Assembly (NCBI GenBank): GCA_902596655.1
Contig: CACJUX010000005.1
Span: 20,012 to 84,011, forward strand
Length of the DNA: 64,000 nt
DNA from: an uncultured SAR116 cluster alpha proteobacterium
GTDB lineage: Bacteria; Pseudomonadota; Alphaproteobacteria; Puniceispirillales; Puniceispirillaceae
Reading direction: 5' to 3'
Of the stretch, positions 44,758-56,960 are shown piece after piece. A program made the translations under genes and the position numbers. The first letter of the stretch is position 1. Every line of letters starts with the position of its first letter. The notes under the pieces were generated by a model. The model worked only from the letters and a program-made list of their open reading frames with translations. It made no database searches and was not told where the DNA came from.

Positions 44758-46437
44758 ATGTCTAGCCATCAATATGTATATGTAATGCATCGTCTTTCAA
44801 AAAGTTGGCCCGGTGGCAAGGAAGTTCTGAAAAATGTCAGCCTGTCATTCCTACCGGGAGCGAAGATCGGTGTGTTGGGTCTGAACGGTGCTGGCAAATC
44901 GACTTTGCTACGGATCATGGCGGGGCTTGATAAGGAATTCAATGGCGAGGCGTGGGCTGCCGACGGAATTAAGGTTGGTTATCTACCGCAGGAACCTGAG
45001 CTTGATGAGAGTATGGATGTCGCCGGCAATGTGTTGGGTGGTCTTGGCCGTGGAAAAGAGCTAATGGACCGGTTCAACGAGGTTAGCGCCCGTTTTGCCG
45101 AAGAATTGACTGAAGAAGAGATGAACGCAGTAATTGCCGAGCAGGCGGAATTGCAGGAAGAGATAGATGCGATTGATGGCTGGGATCTCGAGCGCAAGGC
45201 TGAGATTGCGATGGATGCCCTACGCGTGCCACAAGGCGAATCCGATGTGACAAAATTGTCGGGGGGAGAGAAGCGCCGTGTCGCTTTGTGTAAATTGTTG
45301 TTGAGTGCGCCCGACATGCTGTTACTTGATGAGCCAACAAACCATCTGGACGCTGAATCGGTTAGCTGGCTGCAGCAGTTCTTGCATGATTTTCCTGGAA
45401 CGGTCGTGACCATAACGCATGACCGCTATTTTCTCGATGAGGTTGCTGGCTGGATCCTTGAGTTGGACCGCGGCGCCGGTATCCCCTATGAAGGCAATTA
45501 TTCCGGTTGGCTGGAGCAAAAGCAGAAACGTCTTGAGCAGGAAGGACGTGCCGAGGACGCGCGGGTGAAATCACTGTCGCGGGAGCTTGAATGGGTCCGT
45601 TCGGCACCCAAGGCGCGGCAGGCAAAATCCAAAGCGCGGATCAATGCTTATGAAAAGCTACTCGCTGATGATCAGCAGCGCCAAATGGATGTTGCTAAAA
45701 TTCATATTCCGGCAGGGCCGCGTCTTGGTGACGTAGTGATCAATGCCGAGGGCCTTGGCAAGGGTTTTGGTGATCGCTTGCTAATCGACAATTTGTCATT
45801 TCGTCTACCACCCGGAGGTATTGTCGGGGTGATTGGGCCAAACGGTGCAGGTAAAACCACTTTGTTCCGGATGATCACCGGCGCCGATGCGCCAGACCGT
45901 GGTAGTTTCACCATTGGTGACACTGTCAAGCTCGGTTATGTCGATCAGTCCCGTGATGATCTTGAGGAGGGCAAAACTGTCTGGGAAGTTATCTCAGATG
46001 GCCTTGATGAGATTGAACTTGGCAAGCGAACGATGGCGTCCCGCGCCTATGTCGGGCAGTTTAATTTCAAGGGAGGCGACCAGCAGAAGCAGGTCAGCCA
46101 GCTCTCGGGTGGTGAACGTAACCGTGTGCACCTGGCAAAGATGTTGAAAAGCGGTGCCAATCTGCTGCTGCTTGATGAGCCAACCAATGATCTCGATGTG
46201 GACACTCTGCGGGCACTTGAAGAGGCGCTTGAAGAATTTGCCGGCTGCGCCGTGGTAGTCAGTCACGACCGTTGGTTTCTTGACCGCATCGCCACGCACA
46301 TTATGGCTTTTGAGGGCAACAGCCATGTTGAGTGGTTCGAGGGCAACTACGAGGCCTATGAAGCGGACAAGAAACGCCGACTCGGCGCAGAGGCTGATCG
46401 CCCAACGCGGATCAAATACAAGCCTATCAGCCGCTAG
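44758..46437 (+). CDS. ettA: ABC-F ribosome-associated ATPase (EttA)
   Basis: EttA binds the ribosomal E site and gates the first peptide bond according to energy state; it has no membrane part. The 559-residue protein has two ATPase domains: Walker [10 protein letters not shown] at 41-49 and GPNGAGKTT at about 358-366; signatures [11 protein letters not shown] and [11 protein letters not shown]; Walker [13 protein letters not shown] and [12 protein letters not shown]. Between them is the charged linker ([28 protein letters not shown]). The near match to E. coli length (555) and the opening [18 protein letters not shown] support EttA over other ABC-F members. AAAGGAG lies five bases before the ATG. 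Confidence 0.93.
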   Translation: MSSHQYVYVMHRLSKSWPGGKEVLKNVSLSFLPGAKIGVLGLNGAGKSTLLRIMAGLDKEFNGEAWAADGIKVGYLPQEPELDESMDVAGNVLGGLGRGKELMDRFNEVSARFAEELTEEEMNAVIAEQAELQEEIDAIDGWDLERKAEIAMDALRVPQGESDVTKLSGGEKRRVALCKLLLSAPDMLLLDEPTNHLDAESVSWLQQFLHDFPGTVVTITHDRYFLDEVAGWILELDRGAGIPYEGNYSGWLEQKQKRLEQEGRAEDARVKSLSRELEWVRSAPKARQAKSKARINAYEKLLADDQQRQMDVAKIHIPAGPRLGDVVINAEGLGKGFGDRLLIDNLSFRLPPGGIVGVIGPNGAGKTTLFRMITGADAPDRGSFTIGDTVKLGYVDQSRDDLEEGKTVWEVISDGLDEIELGKRTMASRAYVGQFNFKGGDQQKQVSQLSGGERNRVHLAKMLKSGANLLLLDEPTNDLDVDTLRALEEALEEFAGCAVVVSHDRWFLDRIATHIMAFEGNSHVEWFEGNYEAYEADKKRRLGAEADRPTRIKYKPISR

Positions 46438-46478
46438 TGTTTTCATGTTCTGTTAGCAGGCTTTTTTGACCGGCCTGG

Positions 46479-47117
46479 CTAGCTATCCAGCTTTTTACGC
46501 ATGGCCGTGATAAGTGCGCCAAACTCACCTTTGTTAGTGCGGATGATAGCAATGTTTTCCTGTTTCTGCGTTATCAGCATCGAAATGTTCTCGATTTCAA
46601 TGTCGAGAATCTTGACCGGTTTGCTGGGCAGAGTTGTTACCCTCCAGTTAACCAATACCGATGGGCGTTCTCCTAAGATGTCGTTGAACCGGCCTGAGAC
46701 GAGGACCAGCTTGCTGCCCTTTTCGGTGCTGGTTACATGACTGTATTCTAGTCCTTTGAGCTGCTCAAAATTGCGTAGGACTGTGCCAATGATCACCTCT
46801 CGGATCACTAGCTCATATTCCTGTTTTTCGGCAGAACTAGCAGCGCGCCAATATTGGCCAGCTGAAAATCGAGTGATACCGGGAAAGTCGAAATAGGTGT
46901 CGAGCAGTTCGGTTACCTGTTTGGTGCGTGTGGCAGTATCCCCGAAGTCCGTCGCCAGCAGACTTTTTGCCGACCCAATCATCGCCGCGATATGTGCTTC
47001 GGCAGCAGCGCTGTGACCATCTGCTTTGGCTGGCTGCACCACTGTACAAAGAGATGTCATAAGTATCAGCACGGGCGTTATTCGGCGGATTAGCGAAGTG
47101 GCTGAAACAGAAGTCAT
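46479..47117 (-). CDS. mlaC: MlaC-like phospholipid-binding periplasmic protein
   Basis: MlaC (Ttg2D family) carries phospholipids across the periplasm between MlaA at the outer membrane and the MlaFEDB importer. The 212-residue precursor has a signal peptide with likely cleavage after AKA at about residue 32. The family segments VTELLDTYFDFPGITRFSAGQYWRAAS and the later VNWRVTTLPSKPVKILDIEIENISMLITQKQE are visible. It overlaps mlaA by four bases (ATGA). The importer genes mlaF, mlaE and mlaD are not in the window. It is convergent with ettA, with 41 bases between. Confidence 0.9.
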   Translation of the reverse strand: MTSVSATSLIRRITPVLILMTSLCTVVQPAKADGHSAAAEAHIAAMIGSAKSLLATDFGDTATRTKQVTELLDTYFDFPGITRFSAGQYWRAASSAEKQEYELVIREVIIGTVLRNFEQLKGLEYSHVTSTEKGSKLVLVSGRFNDILGERPSVLVNWRVTTLPSKPVKILDIEIENISMLITQKQENIAIIRTNKGEFGALITAMRKKLDS

Positions 47118-47908
47118 GACTCATCCTCAAAAAAGGCATCAAACTCGTCATCACTATAGGAGGAGCTGATTGTTGAGCTTACCCTGTCCTCAAGCATGCC
47201 GGATCTTGTCTGGAAATAGATTGATCTGACGCGTGAATAAGGGTCAATAGAATTGTATTTGACATCATTAAATGCATCAAATGTCCGCGCACGGAAATCG
47301 ACTGCGGCAACCGGGGTACGCAGTTGGTTAATGGATTGCAGGCTACCACTTCCGGCTAGTGTGCCAACCGGGTCCATCACCATGTCGCCGATGGTGCCGA
47401 TGAGGCTACGCATAGTTCTAGGGCCTAGAAATGGGACCATCAAAAAGGAACCTTCAGGCACTTTGGCGGCGGCGAGAGTCTGTCCGAAATCTTCTTTGAT
47501 GATTGGTGTCTCGTCTTCCATCAGATCAGCAAATCCAAGCGTCAGGCCGTTGACCAAAAAATTCAATGTGGCCAAGCCAGCATTTTCGGCTTTGCCCTGT
47601 ATTGCCGAGTTGATTGCCGTTGAGGGCATTCCCGCCCATTTGATGTGGTTGCCGATTGCACGTTGACCGCTTCGTGGCAAACCAGTTCGGTAGGCATCGG
47701 CGACGGGTTCAACGACATAGGTGTCAAAGCTCATATTGAAGGCAAAGACCTTTCGGTTTTCGGTTTCGAATGGATCTCTTGAGTCGCTGCGCTGGTTTTC
47801 TGGTAATGAGCTGCACCCAGAGACAGCCAACATTGCAACAACCGCAGTGAAAAACGCGACTGATGCGTTTATCAATTTCTGGCTCATCATGCTTACTGAA
47901 TGCCGCAT
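47114..47908 (-). CDS. mlaA: MlaA/VacJ outer-membrane lipoprotein
   Basis: MlaA removes misplaced phospholipids from the outer leaflet of the outer membrane and passes them to MlaC. The start is set at the ATG at 47908, behind a GGAAG site; an upstream TTG frame only adds eight unrelated residues. The 264-residue precursor has a lipoprotein signal with lipobox AVSGC, then DPFETENRKVFAFNMSFD, ADAYRTGLPRSGQRAIGNH, INSAIQGKAENAGLATLNFLVN, GFADLM and ILVPFLGP-like SFLMVPFLGPRTMR. The C-terminal 40 residues are acidic and serine-rich. mlaA-mlaC is an operon with coupled translation. Confidence 0.93.
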   Translation of the reverse strand: MRHSVSMMSQKLINASVAFFTAVVAMLAVSGCSSLPENQRSDSRDPFETENRKVFAFNMSFDTYVVEPVADAYRTGLPRSGQRAIGNHIKWAGMPSTAINSAIQGKAENAGLATLNFLVNGLTLGFADLMEDETPIIKEDFGQTLAAAKVPEGSFLMVPFLGPRTMRSLIGTIGDMVMDPVGTLAGSGSLQSINQLRTPVAAVDFRARTFDAFNDVKYNSIDPYSRVRSIYFQTRSGMLEDRVSSTISSSYSDDEFDAFFEDES

Positions 47909-48137
47909 TGTTCTTCCGCAGTTGACGCCCAAACTAATAAGATCATATCCTAATTAAGTAACGTATGAAACGGATTTTGCCAAAATGAGGTTTCATCGCA
48001 AGGTTTCAACATTGTGATTTCCCCAATCTAGGCTATCAATATCCTCGGCCCACTCCGCTGAGTGCGCGGTTCCGTTTTCTTGGTATTGTGACATTTCGGA
48101 AGTTGACCATGCGGTGGCTATTTGCGATTTTTCACCT

Positions 48138-50381
48138 ATGATGAATGAAGTTTCACTTCCCAATCATCCTTGGCTCGATGACCTCAATTCCGCGCAGCGG
48201 GAAGCTGTTCAGACGCTGGATGGACCAATACTGGTGCTTTCCGGTGCAGGTACAGGAAAAACCCGCGTGCTAACTGCGCGTTTGGCGGAACTTGTGGCTA
48301 CTCGTAAGGCGAAGCCGTGGAATATACTGGCGGTGACATTCACCAACAAGGCCGCTCGTGAAATGAAAATGCGGGTGGCAGATATGGTGGGTCCAATGGC
48401 TGAACAGGTGTGGCTAGGTACATTTCATGCGCTGGCGGCACGGATGCTGCGTCGGCATGCTGATCTTGTCGGCCTAGGGCCTGATTTTACAATTCTTGAT
48501 GTTGATGACCAGACACGACTGCTCAAGCAAATTCTTGAAGCAAAGGATCTCGATGCTAAGCGCTGGCCGGCCCGCATGCTGGGTGGCGTTATCTCGCGTT
48601 GGAAAGACCGTGGCTTGACACCACACAAAGTAGGGACCGCTGAGGCCGGTGATATTGCTAATGGCCGCATAGGGGAAATCTATGCAGACTATCAAGCCCG
48701 CCTATTAGCGCTGAACGCCGCGGATTTTGGTGATTTGCTGCTGCATGTACTGACCATTCTGCAGACACATCCGGACGTGTTGGCTGAGTATCAGTCTCGT
48801 ATCACGCATGTAATGGTCGATGAATATCAGGATACGAATGTTGCACAATATCTTTGGTTAAGGCTGTTAACAGGGACTCGACACAATCTTTGTTGTGTCG
48901 GCGATGACGACCAGTCGATATATGGTTGGCGGGGCGCTGAGGTTGGTAATATACTCAAATTCGAGAGTGATTTTGCTGGTGCCAAAACAGTTCGGCTAGA
49001 GGAAAATTATCGGTCGACGGGACATATTCTGGCCGCTGCCTCAGCGGTGATTGCGCATAATGAGACAAGGCTTGGCAAAACCCTGTTCACCGCTGCTGAA
49101 GAGGGAGAGAAATTGCGCGTCAACGGCTTTTGGGATGGTGCCGATGAGGCACGTGCAGTTTCCAGCCAGATTGAGCGCATGATGGACGAGGGTATTAACC
49201 TCTCGCAGATCGCAGTACTTGTACGTGCGGGGTTCCAGACACGTGAATTTGAAGAGCGTTTCATCGCAATTGGGCTTCCATACCGTGTCGTTGGCGCAAA
49301 ATTCTATGAGCGCGCGGAGATCCGCGATGCTATTGCCTATTTGCGCCTGATCGTCCAGCCTGCTGACGATCTGGCGTTCGAACGCATTATCAATCTGCCA
49401 AAACGCGGTCTGGGTGCCGCCAGCCTACAGACGATCCACATGCAGGCGCGTGCCTCGCAAAAGCCACTAATGGCCGCTGCCATTGACTTGATCGAAACTG
49501 ACGAATTAGGGCCAGCCGCCAGAACTTCGCTAACCGAGTTTATCCGTCATGTTAAACGTTGGCGTGATGCGGTTGCAAGAATGCATCATGCGGACCTTAC
49601 GAAAATGGTCCTCGATGAGTCCGGTTACACCCGGATGTGGCAACTAGATAAATCACCTGCTGCCGAGGGGCGATTAGAGAATTTAACTGAGCTTATTAAT
49701 GCGATGCAGGAATTTGACTCGCTGGCTGGTTTTCTTGAACATATTTCTCTTGTCATGGATGGTGACACCGAGGCGAAGAATGGCGAGGTCACTTTGATGA
49801 CGCTGCATGCAGCCAAAGGACTTGAGTTTGATACCATCTTCATGCCCGGTTGGGAGGAAGGAATTTTTCCAAGTCAGCGGACCATTGACGAGAACGGAGC
49901 TGTTGGCCTTGAGGAGGAGCGCCGCCTTGCCTACGTCGGCATAACACGGGCGCGAAAGCTAATTCAAATAAGCTATGCCGGATCGCGGCGCATTCATGGA
50001 CAATGGCAGTCGGCCATCCCGTCCCGGTTTCTGCAGGAACTCCCTGCCGACAACATAATTGAAGAAAATGTTCTAGGAATGCAGGTGATGGGTGGTGGTT
50101 TTAGCCGCGCCACACCGGCTGAGCTTGCCGATGCCCCGCATTTTGGAGATATTTCGGGCTATGGCCCTGGATGGCGACGCATGGTGGCTCGGCAGCAGCA
50201 AACAAGCGTAACCAACTTCATCACTCAGGACAGTGGCGCCAATTTTGCCATTGGTGATCGCGTTTTTCATCAGAAATTCGGGATGGGAAATGTCATCAAT
50301 GTCGATGGCGACAAATTGGAAATCGCCTTTGACCGTGCCGGTCACAAAAAGGTGGTCTCTGGTTTTGTGAGTAAGCCATGA
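48138..50381 (+). CDS. uvrD: UvrD/PcrA-type superfamily 1 DNA helicase
   Basis: This 3'-5' helicase acts in nucleotide-excision repair, mismatch repair and fork clearing. The 747-residue protein has Walker A VLSGAGTGKTRVL (GAGTGKT at 36-42), motif Ia FTNKAAREMK, motif II VDEYQDTN, motif III GDDDQSIYGWRGAE, motif IV ENYRSTGHIL, motif V VTLMTLHAAKGLEFD, and motif VI EEERRLAYVGITRA. It ends with a small basic domain (GDRVFHQKFGMGNVINVDGDKLEIAFD) known from UvrD/PcrA. The ATG at 48138 and a GTG at 48114 are both possible; neither has a strong ribosome site. It overlaps prmA by four bases. Confidence 0.93.
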   Translation: MMNEVSLPNHPWLDDLNSAQREAVQTLDGPILVLSGAGTGKTRVLTARLAELVATRKAKPWNILAVTFTNKAAREMKMRVADMVGPMAEQVWLGTFHALAARMLRRHADLVGLGPDFTILDVDDQTRLLKQILEAKDLDAKRWPARMLGGVISRWKDRGLTPHKVGTAEAGDIANGRIGEIYADYQARLLALNAADFGDLLLHVLTILQTHPDVLAEYQSRITHVMVDEYQDTNVAQYLWLRLLTGTRHNLCCVGDDDQSIYGWRGAEVGNILKFESDFAGAKTVRLEENYRSTGHILAAASAVIAHNETRLGKTLFTAAEEGEKLRVNGFWDGADEARAVSSQIERMMDEGINLSQIAVLVRAGFQTREFEERFIAIGLPYRVVGAKFYERAEIRDAIAYLRLIVQPADDLAFERIINLPKRGLGAASLQTIHMQARASQKPLMAAAIDLIETDELGPAARTSLTEFIRHVKRWRDAVARMHHADLTKMVLDESGYTRMWQLDKSPAAEGRLENLTELINAMQEFDSLAGFLEHISLVMDGDTEAKNGEVTLMTLHAAKGLEFDTIFMPGWEEGIFPSQRTIDENGAVGLEEERRLAYVGITRARKLIQISYAGSRRIHGQWQSAIPSRFLQELPADNIIEENVLGMQVMGGGFSRATPAELADAPHFGDISGYGPGWRRMVARQQQTSVTNFITQDSGANFAIGDRVFHQKFGMGNVINVDGDKLEIAFDRAGHKKVVSGFVSKP

Positions 50382-51388
50382 CCCAGCTCATGAACAAGCA
50401 GGGCCAAAAGCCCCATGCCGCGAATGCCACATTCTATAGAGTAGCGATAACCCTTCCGGAGTGTGTGACGACTGTTGAGGCTGGTCATATCGAGATTGTC
50501 TTTTCTGAATTGATGGAGAGCCTTGCAACATCGCATCTGCGGCTTGCCAATCAGCGGTGGCTTATTGAAGCGCTGTTTGATTTTGAACCTGATAGATCGG
50601 TTTTAATGGCGATGCTTGACCAACCACTTGGTATTCTGGGCTTTGATGACATTGAACTGGAGATTGGCCTGCTCGAACAGCGCGATTGGCTGGCAGAAAA
50701 CAGGGCATCCTTTCCTCCACTGCTTATTGGCCGCATCTGGATTCATGGCAGTCATGTGAAACGGCCCGCCCCAGCTGGCAGTCTGCCGCTGATGGTTGAG
50801 GCCGCGCAGGCTTTTGGATCTGGAACGCATCCGACAACCGAGGGATGTCTGCGCGCTATTCAAATGATTGCCGCGCTGTCACGTTCCGCGCCTGCCAAGG
50901 TTCTTGATATGGGCTGTGGGTCTGCTATTTTGGCTATGGCGGCGCAGAAAATCTGGCCATTATCGCAGGTAACGGCGGTGGACAACGATACCATTGCCGT
51001 GCAGGTTGCCAGTGCAAACGCGCGGCTGAATGGCATTGCTTTGCAGCAGCTGCGTTGTTTTGTTTCGGCGGGTTTTGCTGGACGCGCGGTGCGCCAGCGT
51101 GGCCCCTATGACATGATTCTGGCGAACATCCTCGCCGGTCCATTGCGCCGTATGACGCCTGAATTGGTGCGCCATCTGGCAACCAATGGTTGGTTGATCC
51201 TATCGGGCATTCTTAATGAACAGGCTGTTGCGGTTGAGCGTGGCTTTAACGCACAGGGCTTGCGGTGCTGGGCAATGCTGCGCTCCGGCGATTGGAAAAC
51301 GATTGTCATGCGGCCAGCAGCCATTAGAGCGATGCAAGTACTGTGGCATGGTCGTCGATCGGCCGCGACGGGAACGCAGGAGGAGTGA
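50378..51388 (+). CDS. prmA: Ribosomal protein L11 methyltransferase
   Basis: PrmA trimethylates ribosomal protein L11. The 336-residue protein has an N-terminal substrate-recognition part and a C-terminal SAM-dependent methyltransferase core with AFGSGTHPTTEGCLRAI, VLDMGCGSAILAMAAQ (SAM motif I), AVDNDTIAVQVASANARLNG, and YDMILANILAGPLRRMTPELVRHL. These strings are characteristic of PrmA. It is about 40 residues longer than E. coli PrmA, partly in the basic C-terminal tail. It is coupled to the helicase gene by an ATGA overlap and followed four bases later by the aminopeptidase gene. Confidence 0.93.
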   Translation: MTQLMNKQGQKPHAANATFYRVAITLPECVTTVEAGHIEIVFSELMESLATSHLRLANQRWLIEALFDFEPDRSVLMAMLDQPLGILGFDDIELEIGLLEQRDWLAENRASFPPLLIGRIWIHGSHVKRPAPAGSLPLMVEAAQAFGSGTHPTTEGCLRAIQMIAALSRSAPAKVLDMGCGSAILAMAAQKIWPLSQVTAVDNDTIAVQVASANARLNGIALQQLRCFVSAGFAGRAVRQRGPYDMILANILAGPLRRMTPELVRHLATNGWLILSGILNEQAVAVERGFNAQGLRCWAMLRSGDWKTIVMRPAAIRAMQVLWHGRRSAATGTQEE

Positions 51389-51391
51389 ACA

Positions 51392-53173
51392 ATGGCAGAA
51401 ACAAGGCAGCATCACCTGCGGCTCGTCGCTCTGCGCGAAAGATTAGTCTTACAGCAGCTTGATGGCTGGTTTGTCGGGCGTGAGGATATGCATCAGGGTG
51501 AGGAGGTTCAGGCAGGTGATGAGAGGCTTGCTTTCCTGTCAGGGTTTACTGGCTCGGCTGGCTTTGGCCTAGTGCTGAAAGACAGTGCGATCCTATTCAG
51601 TGATGGTCGTTACACGCTGCAGATGACGAACCAAACCAATCAGACAGATTGGACCACATACACTATGCCAGAGGAAACGCTTGCCACTTGGCTTAAGGGA
51701 ATTTCCGTTTCTGGGCTGACGATCGGCGTCGATAAAAAGCTTGTAACGCTCGCTACTTTCGACAGGTTGGCGCGTACATTTAGCGAAGCTGGCGCCAAGC
51801 TGCTTGGCACCGATATTAATCCAGTTGACGCCATCTGGCAGGACCAGCCGTCGCCGCCGATGCCTGCACCGTTTCGGCTTGATGCGGCAACAGCTGGTGC
51901 GACGATGTCGGAAAAGCTGCAACAGTTGGATGCTGCATTACAGGAAGCTGATTGTACGGCCATTTTTCTTAGCCGTGTCGATTCAGTAAACTGGCTAACC
52001 AATATTCGGGGCCGTGACCTTCCCTGTACGCCCGTTATGCATGCCTTCGCAATGTATCACCGTGAAAATGGGCTGATACTGCTGGCTGAACCCGGGCGGT
52101 TGGCGGCGGTGATGGTGGATGAGCTGGCAGGTAATGCTTCAGTTGTGCCATTGGCAGATTTTGCCGACCTACTGAGCCCAGAGGCGGGTTATGCCAGCGG
52201 CACGAAAGTGATGATTGAGGCGGCCAGCCTGCCAAAATCTCTTTATGACATTCTGGATTGCAGTGCTGTCGAATTGGTCCAACGTGCTTGTCCGGTAATG
52301 CATGCTAAGGCAATTAAGAATGACGCTGAGCAGGAAGGTACGCGACGCGCAAATATTGAGGATGGTGCTAGCATGGTGCGATTCCTGTCATGGCTGGAGA
52401 CAGTTTCCCCCGGCCAGATGCGGGAAACAGAGATTGCGGCGCAGTTGCTCTCCATTCGCCGCAAAAACCCAAATTTTATCTCCTCCAGTTTCGAGACCAT
52501 TTGCGGGTCGGGGCCAAATGGAGCGATCATCCATTACCGCGCCGTTAAAGGTGCCGACAGTGCGCTTATCGGTGACAGTCTGCTGCTAGTGGATTCGGGT
52601 GCGCATTACGCCACTGGCACGACCGACATTACTCGTACCATAGCTATTGGCAATCCCAGCGACGAGATGAGCCACGCTTTTACCTGCGTCTTAAAGGGAC
52701 ATATTGCAGTGGCGCGTGCCCGCTTTCCAGCAGACAGCACAGGCCAGCAGATAGATGTTCTGGCACGCATACCACTATGGGCAGAGGGTCTAGATTACGC
52801 CCATGGAACAGGGCATGGGGTTGGACATATCATGCAGGTTCATGAGGGCCCGGCGAGCCTGTCCAAACGTGGTATGGAACGGCTTGTCGCCGGCATGCTG
52901 CTTTCGAATGAGCCAGGCTATTACAGACAAGGTAAGTGGGGCATCCGCATTGAGAATCTTGTCGTCGTCAATCCGCCTGATGACGCTGGTTTTCTAAGTT
53001 TTGAGACAGTCACCCACTGTCCGATTGACAAGCGGTTAGTCGTTGCTGCGATGCTGAATGAGGCCGAACGTGCGTGGCTGAATGCGTATCACTCAAAGGT
53101 TGAGGCACTATTGCTGCCGTTGCTTGATGCTGATGAGGTTGTAAAGGACTGGCTGCGTCGGGCCTGCGCGCCC

Positions 53174-53179
<6 letters not shown>
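51392..53179 (+). CDS. Xaa-Pro aminopeptidase, M24 family (three-domain)
   Basis: This enzyme cleaves the first residue from peptides with proline at position two. The 595-residue protein is the long, eukaryote-like form with two creatinase-like N-terminal domains and a C-terminal pita-bread metal-binding domain. The metal ligands are visible in order: Asp in LLLVDSGAHYATGTTDITRT (two), His in GTGHGVGHIMQVHEGP, Glu in MLLSNEPGYY and Glu in GIRIENLVVV. An AGGAGG-like site (CAGGAGGAG) precedes the ATG. It ends three bases from the convergent ligA stop. E. coli PepP is shorter, so I leave the symbol blank. Confidence 0.92.
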
Positions 53180-55293
<2,114 letters not shown>

Positions 55294-56958
55294 TTATCCC
55301 TCCATTAGAGCGGCTGCCGCGGCGCGCGCTTCCGGCGTAATTTCTTCGCCAGCGAGCATTCGGGCAATTTCCTCGGTACGTGCGATAGCACCGAGCGGCT
55401 CGGTGCTGCTGACAACACCGCTGTCGCTGCTGGTCTTGGCTATACGCATATGATGCGACCCCTTGGCTGCAACTTGCGGTGAATGTGTGACAACAAGCGT
55501 TTGCATACCGCCGCCAAGGCGCAACAACCTCTCACCAACCGCTGCGGCAACTGCGCCGCCAACTCCTGAGTCCACCTCATCAAAAATCAACGTCCGGCTG
55601 CCAGTACTGCCATCTTCCAGCGAGACCTTTAGTGCCAACAAAAAACGCGCTAGCTCACCGCCGGATGCAATACGGTCTATGGGGCCTGCTTTCATTTCCT
55701 TGTTGGTGCTCGCCTGAAAACGAACTTGATCTATTCCAAGCGGGCCCCATTGCGACTCGGCAAGTGGCGTGATTGCTGTGGTAAATTCTGCGTTTTCAAG
55801 TTTCAGCGGTTCAAGTTCAGCCATCACCTTAGCATCGAGGTGAGCGGCAGTCGCGTGTCGGTTATTACTGATGATTTTTGCTATTTCTCTGTAATATTTG
55901 CCCCATTGGCGTTCGTTTTCGGCAAGACTAGCAAGTGTGCTAGCTGAGTCCTCTAACGCGGCGAGCGACTCGGCAAGTCTAATACGCAAGTCTGGCAGCT
56001 CATCAACCTCACAACCATGTTTGCGCGCTTGCTGGCGCAATTCATGCAGCCGGTCATCGACTTCCTGTAAACTGTTTGGATCTGCCTCCAATTGATGTGC
56101 CGCACTGCTAATCGAAATACTTGCCTCGTTTAGTTCTACGTCTGCACGTTCCAGTGTTGTGAGTGCCTGATCCAATTCACCGCCAGCTAATGGTGCCACC
56201 CGTTCAAGTGCGGTGCGGGCTTTTCCGAGAAGCGTCAGTGCCCCATGTTCACCGAAGATCGCATCATCAGCAATGGTAAGACCTTCACCAATTTTGCCGA
56301 CATTGCTCAGAATTTCGCGCTGTCCGACTAGATGTGCCTCATCACCTGCCTGTGGCGCTAATGCATCAAGCTGTTCCACGGCATCGCGTAGCCATTCTTC
56401 CTCGGCACGTGCTTTGTTCAATTTTTGCTTAGCTTGCGCAAGATTGCGCTTCGCCTGTTGCCAGCTGGTCCACCCAGTGCCCAGCTTGACAAGTGTGTCA
56501 GCATGGCCGGCTGCCTTGTCTAACAGCGCAACGTGATTTGCTACATCAAGCAGACCACGCCCCTCAAACTGCCCCTGAATTTCCACCAGCATATCACCAA
56601 TTTCACGCAGCAGACTAAGCGAGACGGGAATATCATTAATGCTAGCGCTGGATTTGCCGTCGCGTTTGAGACGGCGGCGCAGAATCAAAATATCTTCGAC
56701 GGGAATTCCAACCTCATTAAGACGGGCATTCGCTGGGTGGTTCTTAGCAAGGGCAAAACTTGCCGTAACCTGTGCCTGATCGGAATCATTGCGGATCAGC
56801 GTAAAATTGGCTCTGCTGCCAAGTGCTAGCCCAAGTGCATCCAGTAGTATCGATTTGCCTGCACCGGTCTCACCGGTCAGCACGGTCAATCCAGCACCAA
56901 ATTGCAGAGTCATCTGTTCAATTAGGACAATGTTGGAAACAGTGAGGCAATTCAGCAT
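55294..56958 (-). CDS. recN: DNA repair protein RecN
   Basis: RecN is an SMC-like ATPase that acts early in double-strand break repair. The 554-residue protein has Walker A GETGAGKS at 29-36, a long central coiled coil (about 150-360) with a hinge-like break, the signature region RIASGGELARFLLALKVSL, Walker B TLIFDEVDSGVGGAVAAAV, and VTHSPQVAAKGSHHMRI. It opens MLNCLTVSNIVLIEQMTLQF as in the family. The stop is immediately next to the ligA start, and the start is three bases after the bamD stop, so bamD-recN-ligA form one unit. Confidence 0.95.
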   Translation of the reverse strand: MLNCLTVSNIVLIEQMTLQFGAGLTVLTGETGAGKSILLDALGLALGSRANFTLIRNDSDQAQVTASFALAKNHPANARLNEVGIPVEDILILRRRLKRDGKSSASINDIPVSLSLLREIGDMLVEIQGQFEGRGLLDVANHVALLDKAAGHADTLVKLGTGWTSWQQAKRNLAQAKQKLNKARAEEEWLRDAVEQLDALAPQAGDEAHLVGQREILSNVGKIGEGLTIADDAIFGEHGALTLLGKARTALERVAPLAGGELDQALTTLERADVELNEASISISSAAHQLEADPNSLQEVDDRLHELRQQARKHGCEVDELPDLRIRLAESLAALEDSASTLASLAENERQWGKYYREIAKIISNNRHATAAHLDAKVMAELEPLKLENAEFTTAITPLAESQWGPLGIDQVRFQASTNKEMKAGPIDRIASGGELARFLLALKVSLEDGSTGSRTLIFDEVDSGVGGAVAAAVGERLLRLGGGMQTLVVTHSPQVAAKGSHHMRIAKTSSDSGVVSSTEPLGAIARTEEIARMLAGEEITPEARAAAAALMEG

Positions 56959-56960
56959 CG

